A DNA stretch of 64,000 nt, from NCBI GenBank assembly GCA_012517325.1, contig JAAYVF010000130.1, forward strand, positions 1 through 64,000, read 5' to 3'. The position numbers and the translations under genes are program-made. The stretch is from Myxococcales bacterium. GTDB lineage: Bacteria > Lernaellota > Lernaellaia > Lernaellales > Lernaellaceae. Of this stretch, positions 16,571 through 25,662 are shown one piece after another. The notes under the pieces were generated by a model. That model was not told the DNA's origin and did not search any database. It saw only the letters and a program-made list of their open reading frames with translations. Numbering within the stretch: the first letter of the stretch is position 1; every line of letters begins with the position of its first letter.

Positions 16571-19342
16571 ATGTCGATCAGACGATTGCTGATTATTGCC
16601 GCGGCCTTGTGTTGGCTGGCAATGCTGGGTTGTAACGGCGATTACAACCAGACCACGCCGGTCTATCAAAACGATTTGCCGTTCACGGCCACCTATACCT
16701 ATCCCACGCCCAACATGCGCGAGTTCCCGGTCACCGGGTCGATGATCATCCATTTCAACAAGGATCTGCATCCCGACACCGGCCCGGACATCGTTTCCCT
16801 CAAGCGGATCGAAGCCAACGACTCACTCACCGATATTCCGGTCAACGTCGCCATCGCCGGCGGCAACCTCATCATCACGCCGTCGCAGTCGTTGCTGCCC
16901 ATGTACCGCTACGAATTGACGATTTCCTACGACCTGCGCAGCATCGACAACGAAAAGCCGGCTTACTCGAAGGACGGCTTGTTCCTCGCCTTCGAAACGC
17001 TGGGCGAAATGCCGCTCGACGGCGTGCCGATGCGGGTTTCCTCCGTGATGCCCGATCCGGACAACGACCCGTGTTTCGATTTCAACACGTTCCGCGTGTA
17101 TTTCACCGAACCGGTCAATCGCCAGTCGGTGGTGAACGGCAAGACGTTCATTCTCACCGACGAAGCGGGCAGCGTGGTGGACGGCACGATTTTCGCCCGC
17201 GCCACCCAGGTGGTGTTCGACCCCTTCGAGGATCTGCAGGCCGGCGACTACACCCTGACCCTGACCCGCGGCATTCTGGACGCCGGCGACGAACCGCTGG
17301 CCGAGGAAACCAGCTACACGTTCCACGTGAAAAGCAGCCAGCCGCGCAAAAGCCTGGTGATGGAAAATTGCCCGACCCTCGGCACCGAAAGCAGTTGCGA
17401 AGCCGTCGCCATGCCGGAAGATCTGCCGCGCAGCATGTTGACCGGCGAGTACGCCAATTCCATGCTGGTCGACAGCTTGTTGCTCGGTCCGACCCGCACC
17501 TACATCAGCGGACAACTGAAAACCGAGTTGGGCGATCCCGGTTCGAGCCCCAGCCAGATTCCGCTCATCATTCGCAAGGGCCAGGTGCTGCACGCCACCA
17601 ACATCGTCTCGAAGCTCGGCGGCGCAATCCCCACCGGTCTGGAAACCGGCGAGATCACGATTCACGTCCTGGCCGATTCGATCGGTTTCCTGCAGGCGTC
17701 CGATGTCGACACCCCGGTCACCGGCGGTCCGGCCTCCGTCTCCCTGACCCTGGACGCGGCGATCACCACCACCGCGGACGACGCGAACATGCTGATGTCG
17801 CAGATCATCCTCGGCACCCGGTTGCAGGGCATCGCCTACGTCGATCCGACCACCGACCACCTGGAGCTGGAAATCGCCGGCTTCGCCGAGTTCTTCATTT
17901 TCGGCGAACGCATTCGCACGATGATGAGCTTGACCATGTCCGACGCCATCACCGACTTGCAAGCCGAGCCGGACACCGCCCCGCCGGTGCTGCGGATGAC
18001 CGGCCCGACGCCGAACGAAACCCGTGTCCGGCTGGGCAACGCGATCTATCTGCTGTTCGACGAACCGGTCACCCCGGCCAGCGCGACGCAAGCCATTTCC
18101 CTGCGCGCCGCCAACGGCGGTATCGTTCCGATGCGTTACGTTTTCGCGAACGGCGCCAAAATCCTGTTGGTGCCCTGGGAGCCGCTGGAGCCGGATTCAA
18201 CCTATACCATCTGGGTCGATCCGGGGCTGGCGGACATCAACGGCAACGAAACCATCACTCCCCTTGCGCGCACCTTTACCACCGGCGCGATCGAATGGGG
18301 CGAGGAACCGCCGGTCATCGGCACGACCAGCCCGGGCGCGGGACGCGATCCGGCATACTTCGCCGGTCAGATGCCGATCGAGGTCTGGTTCAGCCAGATC
18401 ATGGATCGCGACAGCATCGTGCTGGGCGACAGCTTCGACGTGCTCGACCTCTCCGCCGAAAGATCCGTTCCCGGCACCATGCTGGTGTTCTTCAACCGCA
18501 TCGCGTTTTACCCCAACGAGCCGTTGATCGCCGGCCATACCTACCGGATCGTGATGACCGACGACATCACCAACTACGCCGGCGTCAAACTGGATCTCGA
18601 CCGCGATCATCAGCCGGGCGGGCCCGACGGCTTCCACGAGCGCTGGATCGAATTCATCGCCCTGGAGCGCAATCGGTGGGTGCCGCTGCGCCTGATGCTC
18701 TCGCCGGTGATCGACGTCAACGGTTCGGGCACCATCGACAATACCGAAACCATTCCCGACCAGGACACCAACGTTTTCCACATCAAGAATCCGCTCATTC
18801 CCGACCCGAGCTATGCCGTCGGATACATGATCGCCTACGTCAAGGGCCTGGCCTACAACGAGTCGGGACAGCCGTACATCGACATCGAACTGGGGCAAGG
18901 CATCAGCATGATCTCGACCAGCACGCAGGTCGACCTGAGCGTGATTTTCGGCCTGTTGGGAATGGGCGATCTGCTGGATGCGAAAGACGGGCTGTTCTCG
19001 CCGATGGGACGGATCATCATCGACTTGATCGAGCCGGGACTGGCGCCCTCGACCGAATCGGTCCACCACACCACGGCCTTGGATGTGTCGATGCTCGCCT
19101 ATTTCGGCGTCGATAACAGTTACATCAACAACCTGTTGGAGCACGAAGTGTCGCTGAAGGCATCCGGGGATCTCACCTTCTCCCAGGAAGGCCTGATGGT
19201 CGTGGATATCACCGGCAAGATGACGCTGCACCTGAACCTGGTCATCCCGCTGATCAACATCACGATTCCATTGCCGCTGCCGACCACGGTCAATCTCCGG
19301 GCGGTCAGCCGCAACCCGCTGTCGTGGTGGAACACTTTCTGA
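16571..19342 (+). CDS. Large lipoprotein with SbsA/Big_5-type Ig-like domains
   Basis: 923 residues. A signal sequence ends with LAMLGC (Cys21). Several Ig-like repeats follow, each with the Big_5/SbsA pattern of an extremum-type strand, for example VTGSMIIHFNKDL (about 55-67), FRVYFTEPVN (about 176), IYLLFDEPVT (about 493) and MPIEVWFSQIMD (about 602). The C-terminal 200 residues hold a beta-rich segment with repeated GNG/DNT loops and hydrophobic amphipathic strands. It is probably an outer-membrane-bound, surface or periplasmic scaffold. It is encoded right behind the FadL-type barrel, which suggests a partner role in uptake or in surface attachment. Confidence 0.75.
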   Translation: MSIRRLLIIAAALCWLAMLGCNGDYNQTTPVYQNDLPFTATYTYPTPNMREFPVTGSMIIHFNKDLHPDTGPDIVSLKRIEANDSLTDIPVNVAIAGGNLIITPSQSLLPMYRYELTISYDLRSIDNEKPAYSKDGLFLAFETLGEMPLDGVPMRVSSVMPDPDNDPCFDFNTFRVYFTEPVNRQSVVNGKTFILTDEAGSVVDGTIFARATQVVFDPFEDLQAGDYTLTLTRGILDAGDEPLAEETSYTFHVKSSQPRKSLVMENCPTLGTESSCEAVAMPEDLPRSMLTGEYANSMLVDSLLLGPTRTYISGQLKTELGDPGSSPSQIPLIIRKGQVLHATNIVSKLGGAIPTGLETGEITIHVLADSIGFLQASDVDTPVTGGPASVSLTLDAAITTTADDANMLMSQIILGTRLQGIAYVDPTTDHLELEIAGFAEFFIFGERIRTMMSLTMSDAITDLQAEPDTAPPVLRMTGPTPNETRVRLGNAIYLLFDEPVTPASATQAISLRAANGGIVPMRYVFANGAKILLVPWEPLEPDSTYTIWVDPGLADINGNETITPLARTFTTGAIEWGEEPPVIGTTSPGAGRDPAYFAGQMPIEVWFSQIMDRDSIVLGDSFDVLDLSAERSVPGTMLVFFNRIAFYPNEPLIAGHTYRIVMTDDITNYAGVKLDLDRDHQPGGPDGFHERWIEFIALERNRWVPLRLMLSPVIDVNGSGTIDNTETIPDQDTNVFHIKNPLIPDPSYAVGYMIAYVKGLAYNESGQPYIDIELGQGISMISTSTQVDLSVIFGLLGMGDLLDAKDGLFSPMGRIIIDLIEPGLAPSTESVHHTTALDVSMLAYFGVDNSYINNLLEHEVSLKASGDLTFSQEGLMVVDITGKMTLHLNLVIPLINITIPLPLPTTVNLRAVSRNPLSWWNTF

Positions 19343-19365
19343 GCAACGGATATTAAAACGACTGA

Positions 19366-19390
19366 GGGCGCTGCCGGCAGCGCCCTTTTT
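19366..19390 (+). terminator. Rho-independent terminator after the Ig-like lipoprotein gene
   Basis: A perfect 20-base palindrome (GGGCGCTGCC / GGCAGCGCCC at 19366-19385) is followed by TTTTT. It lies between two convergent genes. Confidence 0.85.
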
Positions 19391-20793
19391 CATTTGCGCG
19401 GCAGGTGGATCGGCCAACCCAGGCCGAGTTCGGCGGCCTCATGCCAGCCTTCGCTCAAGGTCGGATGCGGGTGAATCGTCCGGGCGACCTGGTGCAACGT
19501 CAATTCGTTTTCTAGGGCCAGCGCGGCTTCGCCGATCAACGCCGAGGCGTCACGGCCGACGATCTCCGCGCCGACGATCACCTGATCCGGCAAGCGGTAG
19601 ATCCACTTGAAGTACCCCTCGCTGGCGCCCATGGTCAGCGCCTTGCCGAGCGCCTGATACGGAAAAACGGCTTCCTCGACCGATACTCCACTGGCGTCGG
19701 CGGCTTCTTTGGATAGCCCGACTGTCGCGATTTCCGGCGCGGTGAAGACGACCCCGGGGACGGCGCGCGGCGCAAAAATCGCGTTCTCGCCGGCGATCGC
19801 CGCCACGGCCACCAGCGCCTCCGCGCTGGCTTTGTGCGCCAGCATCGGCCCGGGGACGATGTCGCCGATGGCGAAAATCGCCGGGTCCTTGGTTCGCCGC
19901 TGCCCGTCCACCTCGATGAAACCGCGTGAATCGCGCGTCACCGCGGTGTTTTCCAGGCCGATCGAACCGGTGAACGGTTTGCGGCCGACCGTGACCAGGA
20001 TTTTCTCGGCCTCCAGGATGCTCGTCGCGCCGTCCGGGCCGACGACCGTCAGTTTGCCGATGCCGCCGGCAACTTCCAGGCCGGTCGCCTTGGTTTGCAG
20101 CAGCGTCTTGATCTTCAACCGCCGCAAGTTGCGCTCCACCAGTTTGACGGCGTCGCGCGGCTGGCCGGTCAGCAAGCCGTCGAGCAACTCCACCACCGTG
20201 ACCTGGCTGCCGAGCATGGCGTAAACCGTTCCCAATTCCATCCCGATGTACCCGCCGCCAACCACGATGAGCCGCGGCGGAATTTCACCGAGCGCCAAAG
20301 CTTCACGGCTGGAAATCACCACCTGGCCGTCGAAAGGAAGCCCGGGCACCTCGAACGGTTTCGAGCCGGTGGCGAGAATCGTCGCGCGGGTGGTCAGTTC
20401 ACGCTCACCACCGGCCTCGCGGACGCGAATCGTCTTGGCATCAATGAATGAAGCCTCGCCGGCGATCACCGTGGCGCCGGCGGCTTTCAACAACGAGCCG
20501 ACACCGGTGGTCAGGCGTTTGACGATCCGATCCTTCCAGGCGATGGAATTGCGCCATTCAATTGCCGGTTTTTCCACCGCGATACCCAGGGACCGGAAAT
20601 CGCCGATCGCGGCGTAGGCGTCGGCGACGTGGATCAACGCCTTGCTGGGAATGCAACCATGATTCAGGCATTCGCCGCCCAGGGATTCCTTTTCGATCAC
20701 CGCGGTTTTCAACCCTTTTTGCGCGGCGCGAATCCCGGCGACATAACCACCCGGGCCCGCTCCGATCACCACGACATCGAAGACTTCACTCAT
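19390..20793 (-). CDS. lpdA: Dihydrolipoyl dehydrogenase
   Basis: 467 residues. The flavoprotein reoxidises dihydrolipoyl groups of 2-oxoacid dehydrogenase or glycine cleavage complexes and passes electrons to NAD+. It has the FAD motif GAGPGGYVAG (11-20), the redox disulfide C42-x4-C47 in GGECLNHGCIPSK, a second nucleotide motif VGGGYIGMELG, and the dimer-interface HPHPTLSE with the active-site His. The start is the second of two adjacent ATGs; it overlaps the stop of the upstream gene, so translation may be coupled. No E1 or E2 component is in the window, so its complex is unknown. Confidence 0.95.
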   Translation of the reverse strand: MSEVFDVVVIGAGPGGYVAGIRAAQKGLKTAVIEKESLGGECLNHGCIPSKALIHVADAYAAIGDFRSLGIAVEKPAIEWRNSIAWKDRIVKRLTTGVGSLLKAAGATVIAGEASFIDAKTIRVREAGGERELTTRATILATGSKPFEVPGLPFDGQVVISSREALALGEIPPRLIVVGGGYIGMELGTVYAMLGSQVTVVELLDGLLTGQPRDAVKLVERNLRRLKIKTLLQTKATGLEVAGGIGKLTVVGPDGATSILEAEKILVTVGRKPFTGSIGLENTAVTRDSRGFIEVDGQRRTKDPAIFAIGDIVPGPMLAHKASAEALVAVAAIAGENAIFAPRAVPGVVFTAPEIATVGLSKEAADASGVSVEEAVFPYQALGKALTMGASEGYFKWIYRLPDQVIVGAEIVGRDASALIGEAALALENELTLHQVARTIHPHPTLSEGWHEAAELGLGWPIHLPRK

Positions 20794-21901
20794 CATTCCC
20801 CTCGTTTTCCGCGGCCGGCGTGGTCGGGCCGCCGGTGGAATTCTTCTCATTCGCCAGATCCACCAGTTGCCGGTCGATGCGGTCGCGCAGATCACCGACC
20901 GGCGACCCGGCATTCTCCGCGATGGTCAACTGGTCTTTCAACGCCCGCAAACCGACCGCGTCGTCGGCCGCCGTATAAAGATCCAGCAGCCGCATGGCTG
21001 TCGCAAAATCATAACCATTGTTTTGCCAGATGGCGACCAGATACAGTTCGCGGCAAAGTCGGATCGCCTGCTCGGCGGGCCCGCCGGCGCCCAGTTGCTG
21101 GCATTCCGCCAGACCGCTTTCGTTATCGGCCTTCGCGTTTCCCGTCGCCCTGATGCTTTCCAGCCAGGCGCGGATCAGGGCGTGGTTGTCGCTCAACGGC
21201 TGGGAAAACGAAAAACACACATCGAAAATCCGTTGATCCTGAAACAGCGTGGTCGCGACCCATTGCCGGCCGGTGGCCGGCGAAACGTATTCGCGACCGA
21301 TCGCGGTCAACGGGCCGCGCGACCATTTCCACAGATGGGACATCCGCCCGCCGCCGCTCTCGGCGATCATTTCGGCCTGAATCTGCCGCCGGCCGATCCA
21401 ATCCAGCAGGCGCCAGGCCGCGATCCGCGTTTTCAGGGACGGTTGGCGAGTGGTGCGCAGCACCTGCAGCACTTGCGCCGGCGACCAATCCTCATTGAGC
21501 AACCAGGAACCGGGAAACGGCGCCAACATGCGCAACCGTTCTTTTAGAGGTTGAGGAAAAAACGCGACGCGCGCTTCGGACGGCGATCCGGTCGCCTGAT
21601 AATAAACGGTCAATTCCCCCGGCAAAACGCGGGAAATTTCGTAACCGCCGGCCTGAAAAGGGACCGCCAGCGTCACTCCCGGCAGCGAGAGGGTCGAAAA
21701 ATGAAGCACTTGCGGCGGCGGAAACGACGGGTTGGTCTGCAATTTGACGATCGGCCCGGCGGCGGGCAGACCGGACACCGACCAGGCCCAGAAATTTAGC
21801 CCGATGCCGCCGATGAGCAGCAAAGCCGCCAAGGTAACAAAGAGCCAGCGAAATCGTATCTTCGTGATCCGATTCGATTGCCCGGTGAATTTCATTGCCA
21901 C
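20786..21901 (-). CDS. Membrane-anchored protein of unknown function
   Basis: 371 residues with a basic N-terminus, one membrane span (about 20-42) and a periplasmic-type remainder. The last third is helical and contains a TPR-like stretch (about 260-340). I recognise no enzymatic motif. A second ATG two codons in (21895) is an alternative start. Its start overlaps the stop of the zinc-ribbon gene upstream and its stop overlaps the lpdA start, so the three genes form a tight operon. Confidence 0.7.
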   Translation of the reverse strand: MAMKFTGQSNRITKIRFRWLFVTLAALLLIGGIGLNFWAWSVSGLPAAGPIVKLQTNPSFPPPQVLHFSTLSLPGVTLAVPFQAGGYEISRVLPGELTVYYQATGSPSEARVAFFPQPLKERLRMLAPFPGSWLLNEDWSPAQVLQVLRTTRQPSLKTRIAAWRLLDWIGRRQIQAEMIAESGGGRMSHLWKWSRGPLTAIGREYVSPATGRQWVATTLFQDQRIFDVCFSFSQPLSDNHALIRAWLESIRATGNAKADNESGLAECQQLGAGGPAEQAIRLCRELYLVAIWQNNGYDFATAMRLLDLYTAADDAVGLRALKDQLTIAENAGSPVGDLRDRIDRQLVDLANEKNSTGGPTTPAAENEGNDE

Positions 21902-23088
21902 TCATCGGGTTTGCCGTCACCGTCGGTGTCGGTGCCGCTGCGGGCGAATTTACCTTCCGCGGTAAAGGACTGGAACGAATCGTAGATTCCGTCGGCGTTG
22001 GAATCGAGTTGAATCCACCGCGTCGTGCCGTCCAGGTTGAACAAGGTTTCCTTGTCGAAAAGCCCGTCGCCGTTGGTGTCTTCCTCCAAGGAGACGCGAA
22101 TCCCTTCGCCGTTGAGCGATTCGATTTTCTCGATGACGCCATCGCCGTCGCTGTCGTAGCGGCGTTGAAAGATTTGCCGCGAACCCCGGTAAACGAGATA
22201 CAGATCCAGGTAGCCGTTTTGCTTGGTGTCCGATCCTTCCATCAACAGGCGACCGGTCGCATCGTATCGCTCGTAGGCGTCGAATAAACCGTCGCCCGTG
22301 CGATCGCTCCAACTTTCCGACAACTGACCCTTGACGTTGAAGAATTCGATCTTGGACACCAGGTTGGGATTGGGGTTCGCGTAATGGTACGCAATGCGCA
22401 CCGCGTCGTTCCGGCCGAAGATCTGCACTTGATCGACCCGGCCGTCGGCGTTCGTGTCCAAGCGGGCCAGGCGCGGCCGGCCGTTCACGTCGAGCAGGAC
22501 GATTTTTTCCATCACCTTGTCGTGATTTTCATCGAACCGGCGTTCCACGACCTTGCCGTCGGCGCCGTAAATATCCCAGAGATCGGTTTTCCCGTCGCCG
22601 TTGGCGTCGATGGGTTTGGCTTCGCCCGGTTTTATTTTTTCGACTTTGGCTTCGCCGGTGAACCGGCCGATCGCCGCGTAGAAAATCGCCACCACGGCGA
22701 TCAGCAACGCCACGATGATCGGCGCGATATAAGCGGCCTTCGGCGAGCGCGCCTCGGTCGGCGCTTCGCCGGCTTCCTTTTTCTTGGCGATGACCCGGCG
22801 AATCGCGGCGTTTTTTCGGGTCGACATGCCGCACTCGGGGCAGATCTGCTCTTTCAAAGCGACCGTTTTACCGCAACTCGCGCAGGTTTTCGTGAAGAGC
22901 TGACCACAGGCATCGCAGCGGTCGTAACTGTAGTTTTTCGTCCCGCAATTCGGGCAGTTGATGCCTTTCAGGATGGGGGTCGATCGCGTGGGCCCGGGGG
23001 ATAAAAGAGCGCCGCAAAAGGTGCACTGAGTGCTGTCGAACGGAATTTCGTTCTGACAGAGCGGGCAAACAATTAAGTAATCCTTCAT
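21892..23088 (-). CDS. Zinc-ribbon, single-span protein with EF-hand-like Ca-binding repeats
   Basis: 398 residues. The N-terminus (1-95) holds several CxxC pairs (CPLC, CTFC, CPNC, CDAC, CASC, CPEC), a double zinc-ribbon of the DZANK type. One membrane span (about 125-148) follows. The rest has at least seven acidic loops of the DxNxDGxxD type (for example DANGDGKTD, DTNGDGLFD, DSDGDGVIE), which resemble EF-hand or thrombospondin-type-3 calcium loops, spaced about every 35 residues. The cytoplasmic zinc module and outside calcium module suggest a sensor or scaffold, which is inference. GGGAGCG precedes the ATG. Confidence 0.75.
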   Translation of the reverse strand: MKDYLIVCPLCQNEIPFDSTQCTFCGALLSPGPTRSTPILKGINCPNCGTKNYSYDRCDACGQLFTKTCASCGKTVALKEQICPECGMSTRKNAAIRRVIAKKKEAGEAPTEARSPKAAYIAPIIVALLIAVVAIFYAAIGRFTGEAKVEKIKPGEAKPIDANGDGKTDLWDIYGADGKVVERRFDENHDKVMEKIVLLDVNGRPRLARLDTNADGRVDQVQIFGRNDAVRIAYHYANPNPNLVSKIEFFNVKGQLSESWSDRTGDGLFDAYERYDATGRLLMEGSDTKQNGYLDLYLVYRGSRQIFQRRYDSDGDGVIEKIESLNGEGIRVSLEEDTNGDGLFDKETLFNLDGTTRWIQLDSNADGIYDSFQSFTAEGKFARSGTDTDGDGKPDEWQ

Positions 23089-23194
23089 TGCGCTCCCGAT
23101 CGGTTCAAAAACCAGCTAACAGGATTTTGCCGAAAAATCAAGACGTTTTCGGCAAATCGAGGCTTCGGGATGCGGCCGGGCGAACCCTCGCCCG

Positions 23195-23226
23195 AAAAAA
23201 AAGCCCGGGATCGCGAGATCCCGGGC
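23195..23226 (-). terminator. Rho-independent terminator after the acyl-CoA dehydrogenase gene
   Basis: On the minus strand a perfect 10-base stem (GCCCGGGATC / GATCCCGGGC, loop TCGC) is followed by eight Ts. Confidence 0.92.
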
Positions 23227-23250
23227 CGGTGAGGATCAATCGGTGATCGG

Positions 23251-25110
23251 TTAGAAGATCACGTCGAACGGGCTGGTGTCGCAAGTCTTGAAGTAGTCGG
23301 CGATGACCTGCGCTTCGGGCAAAATGTTGTTGACGAACCAGATGGCCGTCTGAATCTTGTTGTGGAGGTAGCGAGCTTCCTCGTTTTCCTTCACCAAGGC
23401 CTTTTGCTTCGCCGCGTCGCCCGCCGCGCCCTTTTCCTCGTACAGCTTGTTGAGCAGTTCGCTGGCTTTCACCGCCATCTCGAGGTGCAGGTGCGAGAGC
23501 AGGATGTGACCGAACATGTCGAGGAACGGCCGCGCCTGGAGAATCGGGATCAGCTTCTCTTTGAAGCTTTCCTTCTTCATGAAGCCGCCGAGGCTCATCA
23601 CGGTCATCGCCAGGGTTTCCTGGGATTTCTGCAGCTTTTTGACGTAGGCGCCGAGCGCGTGGCCGGCGTTTTTCTGGCAGAAACCGGCCAGTTCCTGCAT
23701 GTAGGTCATGAACAGGGTGCCGCTCTTCATGGTCAGTTTGCGGCCCAAGAGATCCATCGCCTGAATGCCGTTGGTGCCTTCGTAGATCGAGGTGATCTTG
23801 GTGTCGCGGGCGTACTGTTCGACCGGATACTCGGAGCAGTAGCCGTAGCCGCCGTACACCTGGATCGCCTGCTCGGTGACGTCGTAGGCCCAATCGGAGC
23901 AATAAGCTTTGCAGATCGGGACGAACAGCTCGACCAGGCCGTGGTAACGGTCTTTGTCCGAGCCTTCGGAGACCTTGGAAAGGTCATCGTAGTAAGCCGT
24001 TTTGGCCAACAGGGCGCGGAAGCCTTCGGAGAAGGCCTTGCAGAACATCAGCATCCGGCGGATGTCCGGGTGTTCGACGATCGGGACGCCCGGCGCGTCG
24101 TGCTGGGCCATGTCTTTCACGTGACGGAACTGGACGCGCTCTTTCGCGTAATTCAGGGCGTTGAGCCAGGCGGTGTTGGCCACCGCGGCCGCCTGCAGAC
24201 CGACGTACAACCGGGCTTCGTTCATCATCATGAACATGTACTGAATGCCGCAGTTTTCCTCGCCGACCAGCCAGCCCTTGCACTTGCCGTTTTCGCCGAA
24301 GTTCAACGTGCAGGTGGCCGAGCCCTTGATGCCCATCTTGTGCTCGATGCCGCCGGTGGTCACGTCGTTGAATTCGCCGATGCTGCCGTCGTCGTTAACC
24401 AGGAATTTCGGGACCAGCAACAGGCTGATGCCCTTCACGCCTCCCGGGGCGCCATCGATGCGGGCGAGCACGGGGTGAATGATGTTTTCGCACATATTGT
24501 GATCGCCGGACGAGATGAAGATCTTCGTGCCGGTCACGTTGAACGTGCCGTCGGGGTTCCGCTTGGCGGAGGTCTTCACCGCGCCGACATCGGAACCGGC
24601 GCCCGGTTCGGTGAGGCACATGGTGCCGGCCCATTCGCCGGTGAACATCTTGGGCAGGTACTTGTTCTTGAGTTCGTCGCTGGCGAAGTGATCGAACATG
24701 CGGGCCGCGCCGATCGACAACTCGGGATACATGGTGAACGCGGTGCAAGCGCCGCAGAAGAATTCCATGAAGATCATGTTGATGGTGGCCGGCCAACCCA
24801 TGCCGCCCCATTCCGGGTTGGCGGACAGGGTCAGGAAGCCGTTTTCCACGAAGGTGTCGTAGGCTTCTTTGAAGCCCGCCGGCACGTAGACGTGGCCGTT
24901 TTCGAACTTCACGCCGTTCTTGTCGCCGATTTCATTCAGCGGCGCGATGACGTCCTGGGCGATTTTCAACGCCGTCTGGACCATCTGCCAGGCGGTGTCC
25001 CAGTCAAAGCCGGCTTCCTGGAATTTGGGATATTTACCCAATTCCCCGACATTCAAGTAATCCTGCAAAACGAAGCGAATGTCGCGCTCGTCAACCAAGT
25101 AATGGCCCAT
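23251..25110 (-). CDS. Acyl-CoA dehydrogenase, large (about 600-residue) class
   Basis: 619 residues. FAD enzyme of beta-oxidation that makes trans-2-enoyl-CoA. The catalytic base is E444 in IYEGTNGIQAMDLLGRK. The FAD/substrate loop MCLTEPGAGSDVGAVKT and the C-terminal extension (about 480-619, the Acyl-CoA_dh_C type) mark the FadE5-like class, longer than the 380-residue short/medium-chain enzymes. AAGGAGGGTACCC before the ATG is a near-perfect ribosome binding site. Its upstream region carries an FadR-like operator (25180-25197), so it should be repressed when fatty acyl-CoA is absent. The electron acceptor (ETF) is not in the window. Confidence 0.94.
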   Translation of the reverse strand: MGHYLVDERDIRFVLQDYLNVGELGKYPKFQEAGFDWDTAWQMVQTALKIAQDVIAPLNEIGDKNGVKFENGHVYVPAGFKEAYDTFVENGFLTLSANPEWGGMGWPATINMIFMEFFCGACTAFTMYPELSIGAARMFDHFASDELKNKYLPKMFTGEWAGTMCLTEPGAGSDVGAVKTSAKRNPDGTFNVTGTKIFISSGDHNMCENIIHPVLARIDGAPGGVKGISLLLVPKFLVNDDGSIGEFNDVTTGGIEHKMGIKGSATCTLNFGENGKCKGWLVGEENCGIQYMFMMMNEARLYVGLQAAAVANTAWLNALNYAKERVQFRHVKDMAQHDAPGVPIVEHPDIRRMLMFCKAFSEGFRALLAKTAYYDDLSKVSEGSDKDRYHGLVELFVPICKAYCSDWAYDVTEQAIQVYGGYGYCSEYPVEQYARDTKITSIYEGTNGIQAMDLLGRKLTMKSGTLFMTYMQELAGFCQKNAGHALGAYVKKLQKSQETLAMTVMSLGGFMKKESFKEKLIPILQARPFLDMFGHILLSHLHLEMAVKASELLNKLYEEKGAAGDAAKQKALVKENEEARYLHNKIQTAIWFVNNILPEAQVIADYFKTCDTSPFDVIF

Positions 25111-25179
25111 GGGTACCCTCCTTCATCGGTATGCATGCAATATCGTTAGTAGTGAGACTACAGGTGCATCTACAATTGG

Positions 25180-25197
25180 TGAATGAATACTCATTCA
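25180..25197 (-). promoter_or_regulatory. TetR-type FadR-like operator before the acyl-CoA dehydrogenase gene
   Basis: The 18-base site is a perfect 7-base inverted repeat, TGAATGA and TCATTCA, around ATAC. It agrees with the B. subtilis FadR (YsiA) consensus as I recall it, including the central TA. It lies just downstream of a weak minus-strand promoter (TTGACG at 25237-25232, TAGCCT at 25213-25208), a position that would block transcription. Confidence 0.65.
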
Positions 25198-25286
25198 GAA
25201 CAGACGGAGGCTAGCATAAAAGCGACGGGGCCGTCAAGGCAAATCACCCGGCAAATCGCCCGCGATCCGCCGGGCGCGAATAGCGC

Positions 25287-25315
25287 TTGACAAGACTGGG
25301 GCATCCCGTTATACA
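25287..25315 (+). promoter_or_regulatory. Strong sigma70-like promoter before rpsT
   Basis: Perfect TTGACA at 25287-25292, 17-base spacer, TATACA at 25310-25315. Leader to the GTG start at 25387 is about 65 bases. Confidence 0.75.
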
Positions 25316-25386
25316 TGGCATCCCTGTTCGGTAGGAAGAACCGCGGATTCGCGGTGGAAGTACATGATTTTTCAGGAGGCAAGAAG

Positions 25387-25662
25387 GTGGCTAACCACAA
25401 AAGCGCCGAGAAACGGATGCGGCAGAGCGAAGACAGACGGTTGCGCAACCGCACCATCCGTTCCCAGGTGAAGACTGAAACCAAAAAGATGCAGACCGTG
25501 ATCGAATCCGGCGAAGCCGCCGCCGTGAAATCGCAATTGAAAGAGACGATGTCCCAACTGGCGAAAGCGGGCAGCAAGGGCGTGATGAAGAAAAAGACCG
25601 TCAGCCGCCGCATCGGCCGCCTGGCAAAAGCCGCCAACAAGAAGTTAGCGCCGACGACATAG
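25387..25662 (+). CDS. rpsT: 30S ribosomal protein S20
   Basis: 91 residues, normal for S20, a basic helical protein that binds 16S rRNA. The sequence ANHKSAEKRMRQSEDRR is the family N-terminus, and KTVSRRIGRLAKAAN is the usual C-terminal helix. The start is GTG at 25387: AGGAGG lies seven bases upstream. A longer ATG reading from 25315 would add 24 unrelated residues and overlap the promoter. It is monocistronic with a strong promoter. Its last 18 bases overlap the 3' end of convergent holA. Confidence 0.95.
   Translation: MANHKSAEKRMRQSEDRRLRNRTIRSQVKTETKKMQTVIESGEAAAVKSQLKETMSQLAKAGSKGVMKKKTVSRRIGRLAKAANKKLAPTT

Noticed and set aside
15323-16771. 482-codon minus-strand frame
   Set aside because: It is the antisense of the FadL-type barrel gene.
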